10,215 nucleotides of DNA from Thermoleophilia bacterium (lineage in GTDB: Bacteria; Actinomycetota; Thermoleophilia; Gaiellales; F1-60-MAGs149). The notes beneath the pieces were generated by a model, which had not been told where the DNA came from, did not search any database, and saw only the letters and a list, made by a program, of their open reading frames with translations. The DNA lies in NCBI GenBank assembly GCA_016462095.1, contig JAEMTW010000051.1, forward strand, positions 1-10,215. Direction: 5' to 3'. This document shows, piece by piece, positions 1 through 6,481 of this stretch (its first letter is position 1; each line of letters starts with the position of its first letter). The position numbers and the translations under genes are program-made.

Positions 1-1033
1 GCGTGATGCGGATCGCACTACGGGCAGCGTCGTCGTCGATATCCATCGCCGTCAGCGTAGCGTCGGGCAGCGTCTCGCCACTCGCACACGCCGAGCCCGC
101 CGAGATCGCGATGCCGCGCTCGTCGAAGAGGCGCACGATGGTGTCGCCGCGATAGCCCGTCAACAGCAACGCGTGGCCGGGCAGTCGCTCGACCTCCGCG
201 CCAACCACCAGCAAGCCAAGCCGCGCCTCGAGGTCGTCGCGCAGTGCAGCACGCCGGACGCGCTCGGCCGGCGCCTCGCCGCCTTGTCGAATTCGCAATG
301 CAGCAGCCAAGGCCACAGCGCCCGCGACATCTTCCGTACCCGGGCGCAGACCAGACTCCTGTCCACCACCAAAGACGATCGGATCGAGGCTCTGCACACC
401 CGAGCCAATCACCGCTCCAACACCCCGCGGCCCACCCAACTTGTGGGCAGCGAGCGCAATCGTCACGCGCCCAGGTAGGTCGGACAGGTCAAGCTCGGCG
501 CCGGCGGCCGTCTGGACGTCATCGACATGAAGGGGCACTGCATGCTCGGCGCAGATCGCAGCGATGTCGGCGATTGGCTGCATGACGCCCGTCACGTTGC
601 TCGCGCCCATCACACAGACCAGCGCGTCGCCCGTCTGCACGAGGTCCCAAAGTTCGATCAGGTCGAGGCGCCCGTTCGGCAGCACCGGGGCGAGCGCGAT
701 CTCCCAACCACGCCGCGCCAACACCTCTGCTGTCCGTCGCACTGCTGGGTGCTCGATCGCACTCACCACCATCCGTCCTGGCTGCCCCTGCGCACGGCCG
801 AGCACGGCCAGATTGTCGGCCTCGGTACCGCCACCGGTCAGCACGACATCGGCCGGATTCGCACCCACGAGCGAGGCGATCTCTTCCCTCGCTGTATCGA
901 GGTCTGCGCGCGCCTGTCGTCCAAGCGCGTGCGGCTCGGAGGGATTGCCAAAGCGTTCCGTTAGGTGCGGCAACATCGCTTCGACCACGCGGGGGTCGGG
1001 CGGTGCGGTGGCTGCATGGTCGAGGTAGATCAC
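1..1033 (-). CDS. Cysteine desulfurase, group I (IscS/NifS-like), C-terminus cut by window edge
   Basis: PLP enzyme that takes sulfur from L-cysteine as an enzyme-bound persulfide, for Fe-S clusters or tRNA thiolation. I translated the minus strand by hand: it is open from 1033 to the edge (344 codons; about 30-40 residues are missing compared with the usual ~380). It begins VIYLDHAATA, the family's normal N-terminus, so I chose GTG at 1033. An in-frame ATG at 1120 would only add a low-complexity extension. Visible motifs are TGGGTEADN, EHPAV with the PLP-stacking His, the Schiff-base Lys198 in AAHKLGGPRGVG, GGGQESGLRPGTED, and the persulfide Cys316 in SAGSACASGE. That last loop is the group I type, not the SufS type. 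Around residue 145 the usual NNE-G motif reads SNVTG, so the Glu is replaced. It lies downstream of murI on the same strand, 231 nt away. In actinomycetes such genes often precede mnmA, but that would be outside this window. Confidence 0.95.
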   Translation of the reverse strand, partial: MIYLDHAATAPPDPRVVEAMLPHLTERFGNPSEPHALGRQARADLDTAREEIASLVGANPADVVLTGGGTEADNLAVLGRAQGQPGRMVVSAIEHPAVRRTAEVLARRGWEIALAPVLPNGRLDLIELWDLVQTGDALVCVMGASNVTGVMQPIADIAAICAEHAVPLHVDDVQTAAGAELDLSDLPGRVTIALAAHKLGGPRGVGAVIGSGVQSLDPIVFGGGQESGLRPGTEDVAGAVALAAALRIRQGGEAPAERVRRAALRDDLEARLGLLVVGAEVERLPGHALLLTGYRGDTIVRLFDERGIAISAGSACASGETLPDATLTAMDIDDDAARSAIRIT

Positions 1034-1264
1034 GACCGCATTGTCGCACCGCTCGAACAACCGCGGCGTGACAGCCGCTGGGAACGCCGGGCTGAGTTGT
1101 CCCACCCTGCCGCGACCCATCTCCCGTCGAACCTGCTTATGCAGGTGGGTCCCCCGCCCAACACGACCGGTTTAGGGTGGTGCCAGGACAGACGAGGTCC
1201 CATTCGTTGGAACATTGGCTCGAGCGCAGATCATGAGCCGCGAGCAGGGTGGAACTATCGCAGC
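1034..1264. other. Intergenic region between murI and the cysteine desulfurase gene
   Basis: This 231-bp gap holds no convincing gene. Reading leftwards from the murI stop there is a weak imperfect stem (GGCTC 1217-1221 with GAGCC 1235-1239, 13-nt loop) without a T-tract, too poor to call a terminator. A perfect short inverted repeat lies at 1131-1146. On the minus strand, GACAAT ends 6 nt before the GTG at 1033. It matches 4 of 6 bases of the -10 consensus and could make the desulfurase mRNA leaderless, but I see no matching -35. Confidence 0.4.
1131..1146. repeat. Perfect 6-bp inverted repeat (ACCTGC-N4-GCAGGT)
   Basis: ACCTGC TTAT GCAGGT is a perfect 6+6 inverted repeat with a 4-nt centre, lying 98 nt upstream of the cysteine desulfurase start. 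Its size and symmetry would fit a dimeric repressor site, or a small hairpin in a murI-desulfurase transcript. No T-run follows on either strand, so it is not an intrinsic terminator. A repeat this short can arise by chance. Confidence 0.3.
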
Positions 1265-2077
1265 CTACAAGCAATCAGCGACAGGCACGTGTTCCACGTC
1301 ACCAATCGGTAACTGCAAAAAGCGCGTGCCCTCCTCGCGGAAGGCCTCGGTGTCGCCCGTTGCGAGAAAGCGGTACTCGCCGCGATGGTCGTCGCCACGC
1401 TGCCAGCCCTTGCGCGCAAGCGTCGCTGCGATCTCTTCGGCAAGCTCTTCCGCGGCGGTGATCGTGTGGACCTCGGTGCCGAGCTCGCGCTGCAGCATGT
1501 GGCGGACCAGTGGGTAGTGCGTACAACCGAGCACGACGACGTCGACGCCGGCCTCACGTAGCGGCACGCAGGCGAGCTGGACCAACTCGAGCGTGCGCTC
1601 CGAATACGGCTCGCCACCTTGGATCGACTCGGCGAGCCCCGGACAGGCGACCTGCGTCACCTGGATGCCAGCGTCGAGATCGTGGATTGCCTCGACGTAG
1701 CGCTGGCTGTTGACCGTCGCCTCCGTGGCGAGCACGCCAACCTTGCGCAGACGGGTCGCCTGCACGGCAGCGTGCGCCTCGGGGGTGATCACGCCGAGGA
1801 CGGGCACCGGCGACTCTTGCTGCAAGACGGGCAGCGCCGCGGCTGTCGCCGAGTTACAGGCCACGACGATCAGCTTGGCGCCACGCTCGACGAGAATGCC
1901 GGTCAGCTCACGCCCATAGGCGATCAGTTCGTCCTGCGAACGCGGCCCGTACGGAAAGCGACCGGTATCACCGAGATAGACGACATCCTCGTGCGGCAAC
2001 CGCACGAGCGTGGCGTGCAGGACGGTCAGTCCACCCACGCCCGAGTCGAACATGCCAATCGGGGCGTCCGGGTCCAT
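1265..2077 (-). CDS. murI: Glutamate racemase
   Basis: Cofactor-independent cytosolic racemase that converts L- to D-glutamate for peptidoglycan. The product is 270 aa, the normal length. It starts MDPDAPIGMFDSGVGGLTVL. The substrate-binding Asp11-Ser12 lies in DSGVGG, the first catalytic Cys74 in VVACNSATAAALP, and the second Cys185 with His187 in VVLGCTHYPLV. GDTGRFPYG at 37-44 is also a family signature. The frame stays open upstream to ATG 2221, but that 48-residue extension is basic, unlike the family, and overlaps the divergent gene. I chose ATG 2077, which has a TACCCT hexamer 6 nt upstream and no Shine-Dalgarno, consistent with a leaderless mRNA. It is transcribed divergently from the PuuE-like gene. 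The cysteine desulfurase lies downstream on the same strand. Confidence 0.96.
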   Translation of the reverse strand: MDPDAPIGMFDSGVGGLTVLHATLVRLPHEDVVYLGDTGRFPYGPRSQDELIAYGRELTGILVERGAKLIVVACNSATAAALPVLQQESPVPVLGVITPEAHAAVQATRLRKVGVLATEATVNSQRYVEAIHDLDAGIQVTQVACPGLAESIQGGEPYSERTLELVQLACVPLREAGVDVVVLGCTHYPLVRHMLQRELGTEVHTITAAEELAEEIAATLARKGWQRGDDHRGEYRFLATGDTEAFREEGTRFLQLPIGDVEHVPVADCL

Positions 2078-2083
2078 ACCGAT

Positions 2084-2089
2084 AGGGTA
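2084..2089 (-). promoter_or_regulatory. Candidate -10 element for leaderless murI mRNA
   Basis: TACCCT on the minus strand fits TAnnnT and ends 6 nt before the murI ATG, placing the expected transcription start at or next to the start codon. No Shine-Dalgarno is present. I see no TTGACA-like -35 at the expected distance, so support comes from the -10 and its spacing only. Confidence 0.4.
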
Positions 2090-2169
2090 GGCGACGCGGA
2101 TCGCGCCCACCGTTGGTCTCGCTCTGGCTGAGGGTTTGTCGCGTTCATGTTTTGGCGCCGGGTTTCGCC

Positions 2170-2175
2170 TAACGT
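2170..2175 (+). promoter_or_regulatory. Candidate -10 element for leaderless PuuE-operon mRNA
   Basis: TAACGT fits TAnnnT and ends 7 nt before the ATG at 2183. There is no Shine-Dalgarno before that ATG. With the murI -10 on the other strand, this gives a back-to-back promoter pair within the 105-bp divergent gap. The -35 is not recognisable. Confidence 0.4.
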
Positions 2176-2182
2176 TCGTGTC

Positions 2183-3082
2183 ATGACTATGCAGCCACGC
2201 GACCTGATCGGCTATGGCCACACGCCCCCAAACGCCAATTGGCCCGGTAGCGCGCGCGTGGCCGTCAGCTTCGTCCTCAACTACGAAGAAGGCGGTGAGC
2301 GCAATCCGCTGCTCGGCGACTCGGAGAGCGAGACCTTCCTAACGGAGATTCAGGGCCCCGGAGGACCCGAGCGCGACCTCCTGACCGAGTCGATCTACGA
2401 GTTCGGTGGCCGTGTCGGCGTCTGGCGCATCCTCGACGCCTTCGAGGAGTATCAGCAGCCGTTGACGGTGTTTGCCGTCGGTAAGGCAATCGAGCTCAAC
2501 CCCGCTCCCGCTACCGCCGCGGCTGCCGCCGGCCACGAGGTCTGCAGCCACGGCTACCGCTGGATCGACTATCACCAGATGGACGAGGCGACCGAGCTCG
2601 ACCACCTCCACCGCTGCATCAAGCTGATCACCGACGCGACTGGCGAGCGCCCGTACGGGTGGTACACCGGACGCTGTAGTTACAACACCCGCCGTCTCGC
2701 GGCCGAGGAGGGTGGCTTCCTCTACGACTCGGACGACTACTCCGACGAGCTGCCGTACTGGACGCGCGTGGGCGAGAAGAACCATCTCGTGATCCCGTAC
2801 ACGCTCGACGCCAACGACGCGCGCTTCGCAACGCCGAACGGATTCCGCACGGCCGACGAATTCTCGACGTACCTGATCGACACGTTCGAGACGCTCTATC
2901 GCGAAGGTGCGACGACACCGAAGATCATGAATATCGGCCTGCACTGTCGCATCGTCGGTCGTCCAGGACGCATCGATGGACTGCGCCGCTTCCTCGACCA
3001 CATCGCTGGCCGCGAAGGCGTCTGGGTGACGCGCCGCGTCGATATCGCGCGCCACTGGATCGCCGAACACCCAGCGCAGTGA
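2183..3082 (+). CDS. PuuE-type allantoinase / polysaccharide deacetylase family protein
   Basis: Member of the NodB-fold deacetylase superfamily, closest by eye to the PuuE group, which in pseudomonads hydrolyses allantoin to allantoate in urate breakdown. The product is 299 aa, close to the ~300-310 of PuuE. Hallmarks: PRDLIGYG (5-12), the WPGSARVAVSFVLNYEEGGE stretch (20-39), GHEVCSHGYRWIDYHQMDE (118-135), GERPYGWYTGRCSYNTRRL (154-172), EEGGFLYDSDDYSDELPYW (175-193), and near the end IGLHCRIVGRPGR and VWVTRRVDIARHW. In the NodB metal motif a second His normally follows the first by four residues. Here His123 is followed at +4 by Trp127, which fits the metal-independent PuuE type. ATG 2183 was chosen from the leaderless spacing; ATG 2189 is possible, and the in-frame ATG at 2147 precedes the candidate -10. 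The stop overlaps the next start by 4 nt. No other purine-catabolism gene is visible, so the true substrate is uncertain. Confidence 0.88.
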   Translation: MTMQPRDLIGYGHTPPNANWPGSARVAVSFVLNYEEGGERNPLLGDSESETFLTEIQGPGGPERDLLTESIYEFGGRVGVWRILDAFEEYQQPLTVFAVGKAIELNPAPATAAAAAGHEVCSHGYRWIDYHQMDEATELDHLHRCIKLITDATGERPYGWYTGRCSYNTRRLAAEEGGFLYDSDDYSDELPYWTRVGEKNHLVIPYTLDANDARFATPNGFRTADEFSTYLIDTFETLYREGATTPKIMNIGLHCRIVGRPGRIDGLRRFLDHIAGREGVWVTRRVDIARHWIAEHPAQ

Positions 3083-4020
3083 CCGCGACGGTCCGCCTCG
3101 GTACGTGTGCGTGGGTGGAGAAGGGCCTGATTGCGGATTGGTATCCGCCCCATACGACAACGGCCGAGGCGCGGCTGCGGTTCTACGCCGAGCACTACGA
3201 CACGGTCGAGGTGGACTCGTCGTACTACGCCATCCCAGCCGAGCGCACGACCCACAATTGGGCGGAGCGGACACCACCCGGCTTCGTCTTCCACATCAAG
3301 GCCTTTGGTCTGATGACGGGGCACGCTGTCCGCCCCGAACAGTTGCCCGTCGATCTGCGCCCACTCGTCGACAAGGTGACGTCGCGTGGCCACGTCGTCC
3401 CGTCCGACGCGCTTCGAGACCGCGTCTTTGCCCGCTTCGCGCGCTCGCTCGAGCCGTTGCGTCAGGCCGGCAAACTCGGTGGCGTGCTCTTTCAACTGCC
3501 GCCCTCAGCGCTGCCGGGCCGCGCGTCGTGGCAACGCATCGAGCATGCCAAGGAGGCCCTTCCCGACACCGAGTTGCTGGTCGAGTTTCGCCAGCGCGAT
3601 TGGCTCTCGACCGCCCTGCGCGACGAGACGCTCGACAGCCTTCGCGAGCGTGACCTCACCTACGTGGCGGTTGACGCGCCGCACGTCTCGTCGAACAACG
3701 TGGTCGAGACCGTGGTTGCGGCCACCACGCAAACCGGATACGTGCGCTTTCATGGCCGCAACGCCGCGACCTGGAACCACCATGGCGATGGCGCCTCATC
3801 GCGCTTCGATCACCTCTACTCGGACGCAGAACTCGCAGAGTGGGTTGAGCCGCTACGCACGCTCGCTCAGACCACGAGCCGGCTCTACGCGGTCTTCAAT
3901 ACCAACGCGGCAACGCAGGGGCCCGATAATGCCGACCGTCTGCGTCAGTTGCTGCATGATGCGCAGGTACCCGTCTCGACCGCACCCGGCCCCGCCCAGG
4001 GTGAGCTGTTTCAGATCTAA
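3079..4020 (+). CDS. DUF72 (YecE family) TIM-barrel protein
   Basis: Protein of the DUF72/YecE family, a TIM-barrel fold whose biochemical role is not established. Length 313 aa. Signatures in order: GTCAWVEKGLIADWYPP (8-24), YDTVEVDSSYYAIPAERT (40-57), PPGFVFHIKAFGLMTGH (66-82), GGVLFQLPPS (134-143), LLVEFRQRDWL (166-176), YVRFHGRNAATW (221-232), RFDHLYSDAELAEW (242-255) and AVFNTNAATQGPDNADRL (271-288), ending QGELFQI. No signal peptide or membrane segment is seen. The start GTG at 3079 lies within the previous gene's end (GTGA, stop TGA 3080-3082), so translation is probably coupled. The stop TAA shares its last base with the ATG of the next gene. Being locked between a PuuE-like enzyme and a hydrolase lipoprotein is the only local clue to its role. 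Confidence 0.93.
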   Translation: MTATVRLGTCAWVEKGLIADWYPPHTTTAEARLRFYAEHYDTVEVDSSYYAIPAERTTHNWAERTPPGFVFHIKAFGLMTGHAVRPEQLPVDLRPLVDKVTSRGHVVPSDALRDRVFARFARSLEPLRQAGKLGGVLFQLPPSALPGRASWQRIEHAKEALPDTELLVEFRQRDWLSTALRDETLDSLRERDLTYVAVDAPHVSSNNVVETVVAATTQTGYVRFHGRNAATWNHHGDGASSRFDHLYSDAELAEWVEPLRTLAQTTSRLYAVFNTNAATQGPDNADRLRQLLHDAQVPVSTAPGPAQGELFQI

Positions 4021-4763
4021 TGCGCCGCCTCTTCCCACTCCTTGCCATTTTTCTCCTCGCCGGCTGTGGCGGCGCCTCGTCGTCGAGTACGAGCAGTCCT
4101 CCGACCATCACAGAGCCCGCAGCGACGAGTTCCAATCCTGCTGCTACTGCCGAGGTCTTCCCCGCCAAGAACGCCGAGCGCGCGACAGTTGTCCTGTACC
4201 ACGGCTGGACCGACCTCGAGCCCGACGACTATCTTCCGTGGATCGAGCACCTCAACAGCGAGGGCGTGGCGGTGATCTTTCCTCGCTACCAGCGCAGCGT
4301 TGTCTCCTCGCCCGCAGAGATGCTTGCCGACGTGGAGACCGCCACCCGTGACGGCCTCGACAGGGCACCACCAGTCGGGCCCGTCATTGCCGTCGGCTAT
4401 TCACTTGGTGGCGGCTACTCCGTCGTCTACGGCGCCAATGCTGCGGCTTGGAACGTGCCGGCGCCCGCGGCGATCTACGCGATCTTCCCGGCCATGCCGC
4501 CGGTCGTACCCGAACCTTTCGGCACGGTGCCACCAGAGACGCTCGTGACGATGCTCGTGGGCGATCGCGACGCGGTTGTTGGAGACTCCGGCGCAACCGC
4601 ATTGGCGACTGCGATCGCGCCGCACTCCGCGACGATCCGCACCCTCTCGTCGACCTCCGCTTTCACCTTCGAGCACCTGTCACCTAAGCGCACCGACAGC
4701 GCCGCTCAGCGCGCGTTCTGGCTCCCACTCGATCGGCTCATCGACAAACTCGCAGGGGCCTAG
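4020..4763 (+). CDS. Alpha/beta-hydrolase lipoprotein
   Basis: Predicted exported, lipid-anchored alpha/beta-hydrolase of 247 aa, dienelactone-hydrolase-like in its overall motif order. The N-terminus is a type II signal peptide: MRR, a hydrophobic core, then the lipobox LAGC with lipidated Cys16. A Ser/Thr/Pro/Ala-rich linker of about 30 residues follows (17-45). The hydrolase domain has an oxyanion-type loop LYHGWTD (59-65), the nucleophile Ser128 in VGYSLGGG, a likely acid Asp184 in VGDRDAVVGD, and a likely catalytic His219 in FTFEHLSP. The start ATG overlaps the DUF72 stop by one nt (TAATG), so expression is tied to the operon. The next gene encodes a close paralogue without the signal peptide. 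Substrate is unknown; an esterase, lactonase or other small-molecule hydrolase is possible. Confidence 0.88.
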   Translation: MRRLFPLLAIFLLAGCGGASSSSTSSPPTITEPAATSSNPAATAEVFPAKNAERATVVLYHGWTDLEPDDYLPWIEHLNSEGVAVIFPRYQRSVVSSPAEMLADVETATRDGLDRAPPVGPVIAVGYSLGGGYSVVYGANAAAWNVPAPAAIYAIFPAMPPVVPEPFGTVPPETLVTMLVGDRDAVVGDSGATALATAIAPHSATIRTLSSTSAFTFEHLSPKRTDSAAQRAFWLPLDRLIDKLAGA

Positions 4764-4778
4764 CTCCGGCACGATGAT

Positions 4779-4792
4779 GCCTCGAAACAGGC
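4779..4792 (+). other. Weak 4-bp hairpin between the two hydrolase genes
   Basis: GCCT and AGGC can pair around the 6-nt loop CGAAAC just after the lipoprotein stop. The stem is only 4 bp and no T-tract follows, so it is a poor terminator candidate. It is noted because it is the only structure seen in the 65-bp gap. Confidence 0.15.
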
Positions 4793-4815
4793 CGTCGGGT
4801 CTGTGCTGAGCGAAG

Positions 4816-4821
4816 TAGAGT
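4816..4821 (+). promoter_or_regulatory. Candidate -10 element for the cytosolic hydrolase
   Basis: TAGAGT fits TAnnnT and ends 7 nt before the GTG at 4829, the same spacing as at the PuuE-like gene. It favours 4829 over the in-frame GTG at 4820, which would lie inside the hexamer. No clear -35 and no Shine-Dalgarno are visible. Confidence 0.35.
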
Positions 4822-4828
4822 GCAGACC

Positions 4829-5521
4829 GTGCAGACGTTGCTCCCCACCCTGGCCATCAATTCGCTGCGCGCTGCGCGCAGCGGACTCGACACCCAGCGG
4901 GCCGCTGACCTGTTTCTCCCCACCGGTACGCCGCGCGCAACCGTCGCGTTTTTGCACGGTTGGAGTGACCGCTCGCCGAGTAACTACCTCGCCTGGATCC
5001 AGCACCTGACGGACTCCGGCGTGGCCGTCGTGTTTCCGCGCTACCAGACCAGCCTCCGCGCCAGCCGTAAGCAGATGCTTGAGAGCGCGGAGTCGAGCCT
5101 GCGCGAAGGCCTTGCCGAACTGGGTGACGATTGTGGCCCACTGATCCTCGCCGGCTACAGCTTCGGAGCCGGAATCTGCGTGATCGCCGCCGCCGAGTCG
5201 GAGGCGTGGGAGATACCGGCTCCAGCAGCCATCTATGGCGTATTTCCTTACTTCGTACGAGGACGCAATTCCGACCCGCTCGTGATCTCATCGTCGATCA
5301 CGGTCGACCTTGTCGTCGGTGACCGCGATCAGGTTGTCGGCAGTCGTGGTGCCAAGGAGATCGCACGAAGCATCGCACCGCACCCCTCCACGCTCGAGAT
5401 TCTGCGCTCGACACGCTCGATGTCTTTTGGCCACTTTTCCGTTCTCCAAACGTCGAGGTTGGCCCGGCGAGTGTTCTGGCGGCCACTCGACGAGATCGTC
5501 GACCGACTTGCTCCTGTCTGA
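4829..5521 (+). CDS. Cytosolic alpha/beta-hydrolase, paralogue of the preceding lipoprotein
   Basis: A 230-aa alpha/beta-hydrolase without a signal peptide. It matches the hydrolase domain of the upstream lipoprotein motif by motif: FLHGWSD versus LYHGWTD, YLAWIQHL versus YLPWIEHL, GVAVVFPRYQ versus GVAVIFPRYQ, GYSFGAG versus GYSLGGG, IPAPAAIYGVFP versus VPAPAAIYAIFP, VGDRDQVVGSRGA versus VGDRDAVVGDSGA, and FWRPLDEIVDRLA versus FWLPLDRLIDKLA. The predicted triad is Ser111, Asp167 and His202 (MSFGHFS). The pair is best explained by tandem duplication with gain or loss of the lipoprotein leader. GTG 4829 was chosen because a TAnnnT hexamer ends 7 nt before it; GTG 4820 would add three residues. 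Reaction and substrate are unknown; the shared core implies related substrates on the two sides of the membrane. Confidence 0.85.
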   Translation: MQTLLPTLAINSLRAARSGLDTQRAADLFLPTGTPRATVAFLHGWSDRSPSNYLAWIQHLTDSGVAVVFPRYQTSLRASRKQMLESAESSLREGLAELGDDCGPLILAGYSFGAGICVIAAAESEAWEIPAPAAIYGVFPYFVRGRNSDPLVISSSITVDLVVGDRDQVVGSRGAKEIARSIAPHPSTLEILRSTRSMSFGHFSVLQTSRLARRVFWRPLDEIVDRLAPV

Positions 5522-5543
5522 CCCGAGAACAGCCAAGCACTCC

Positions 5544-5549
5544 TACCAT
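5544..5549 (+). promoter_or_regulatory. Candidate -10 element upstream of the sulfurtransferase-SufE pair
   Basis: TACCAT fits TAnnnT and lies 45 nt before the sulfurtransferase start. It also ends 6 nt before an ATG at 5556 that opens a 4-codon ORF (M-F-A-T, stop TGA 5568-5570). Transcription would start near that ATG and give a leader of about 40 nt before the real gene. The -35 is not clear. Confidence 0.3.
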
Positions 5550-5585
5550 TCGACCATGTTCGCAACGTGACCCACTCATCTATTC

Positions 5586-5590
5586 GAGGA
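5586..5590 (+). promoter_or_regulatory. Ribosome binding site of the sulfurtransferase
   Basis: GAGGA lies 4 nt before the ATG at 5595. The spacing is rather short, but the match supports this start, as does the lack of any other in-frame start that suits the family. Confidence 0.45.
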
Positions 5591-5594
5591 TCCC

Positions 5595-6476
5595 ATGCCG
5601 CTCTCTGCTGATACTGACGCCAAGCTCCAGTCCTACGCCCACCCTGCTCGTCTCGTGACGACCCAGTGGCTCGAGGACAACTTGGGCACGCCCGGTCTCG
5701 TGGTGTTGGAGTCGAACGAGGACGTGCTGCTGTTTCACACGGGCCACATCCCTGGCGCCCAGAAGATCGATTGGCACCTCGACCTCAACGACCCGACGAC
5801 GCGCGATTACATCAGTCCTGATGGCTTTGCAGCGATGTGCGCGGCGCGCGGTATCTCACGCGACACGACGGTCGTGATCTACGGCGACAACTTCAACTGG
5901 TGGGCTTCGTACGCCCTCTGGGTCTTCAGCCTGTTTGGCCACGAGGATGTCCGCCTCGTCGATGGCGGTCGTGCGAAGTGGGTTGCCGAGGGTCGCGCGA
6001 TGACGACCGACGTTGAGCCTGTCGCGTCGAGCGAGTATCCGATCGTGCCGCGCGATGACGCCACGATCCGCGCCTTCAAAGAGGACGTCCTCGCCCATAT
6101 TGGCAATGGTCCGCTGGTCGACGTGCGCTCGCCTGGCGAGTTTTCCGGCGAGCTGCTGCACATGCCGGACTACCCGCAAGAGGGCGCACAGCGCGGTGGC
6201 CACGTGCCAACCGCAAAGAGCGTGCCGTGGAAGCGGGCCGCTAACGACGATGGCTCATTTAAGAGCGCCGACGAGTTGCGCGCGATCTACGGCGACGAGC
6301 AGGGCCTGCAGGACGGCGACGAGGTAATTACGTACTGCCGCATTGGCGAGCGGTCGAGCCACACCTGGTTCGTCCTCACCCACCTGCTCGGCTTCGAGAA
6401 CGTCCGCAACTACGACGGCTCGTGGGTCGAGTGGGGCAACGCCGTGCGCGTTCCGATCGAGAAGCCCAGCGCCTAG
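5595..6476 (+). CDS. Two-domain rhodanese-type sulfurtransferase (SseA/CysA-like)
   Basis: Thiosulfate or 3-mercaptopyruvate sulfurtransferase family; it carries sulfane sulfur as a cysteine persulfide in the cytosol. The 293 aa match the usual length of two-domain rhodaneses. The N-terminal, non-catalytic domain (about 20-135) has VVLESNEDVLLFHTGHIPGA, VVIYGDNFNWWASYALWVF and VRLVDGGRAKWVAEGR. The catalytic domain (about 160-285) has PLVDVRSPGEFSGE, GGHVPTAKSVPWKRA and the active-site loop ITYCRIGERSSHTWFVL with the persulfide Cys248, followed by GFENVRNYDGSWVEWGN. The loop CRIGERS is the form common in bacterial SseA/CysA proteins. It probably forms an operon with SufE, 5 nt downstream, which suggests the persulfide may be exchanged between the two proteins. 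The choice between thiosulfate and mercaptopyruvate as donor cannot be made from sequence alone. Confidence 0.95.
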   Translation: MPLSADTDAKLQSYAHPARLVTTQWLEDNLGTPGLVVLESNEDVLLFHTGHIPGAQKIDWHLDLNDPTTRDYISPDGFAAMCAARGISRDTTVVIYGDNFNWWASYALWVFSLFGHEDVRLVDGGRAKWVAEGRAMTTDVEPVASSEYPIVPRDDATIRAFKEDVLAHIGNGPLVDVRSPGEFSGELLHMPDYPQEGAQRGGHVPTAKSVPWKRAANDDGSFKSADELRAIYGDEQGLQDGDEVITYCRIGERSSHTWFVLTHLLGFENVRNYDGSWVEWGNAVRVPIEKPSA

Positions 6477-6481
6477 ACCCG

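Noticed and set aside
519..1049. 176-codon minus-strand frame at the left edge
   Set aside because: It is a shifted reading of the cysteine desulfurase. The true frame is the one with the YLDHAAT, HK and SACASG motifs.
2078..2221. 48-residue N-terminal extension of MurI
   Set aside because: It is unlike the family, would overlap the divergent gene's start and candidate promoter, and ATG 2077 gives the normal MurI N-terminus.
2339..3277. 312-codon open frame antisense to the PuuE-like and DUF72 genes
   Set aside because: It crosses two confidently identified genes, has low-complexity composition and shows no recognisable domain.
3386..4351. 321-codon plus-strand frame spanning DUF72 and the lipoprotein gene
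   Set aside because: The translation is Arg/Ser/Pro-rich and motif-free, while both real genes are clear in other frames.
4764..4828. Intrinsic terminator between the two hydrolase genes
   Set aside because: The only stem is 4 bp (4779-4792) and no T-run follows.
6422..6481. Upstream ATG start for SufE
   Set aside because: It would place 20 unrelated Arg-rich residues before the normal SufE start, inside the sulfurtransferase gene.
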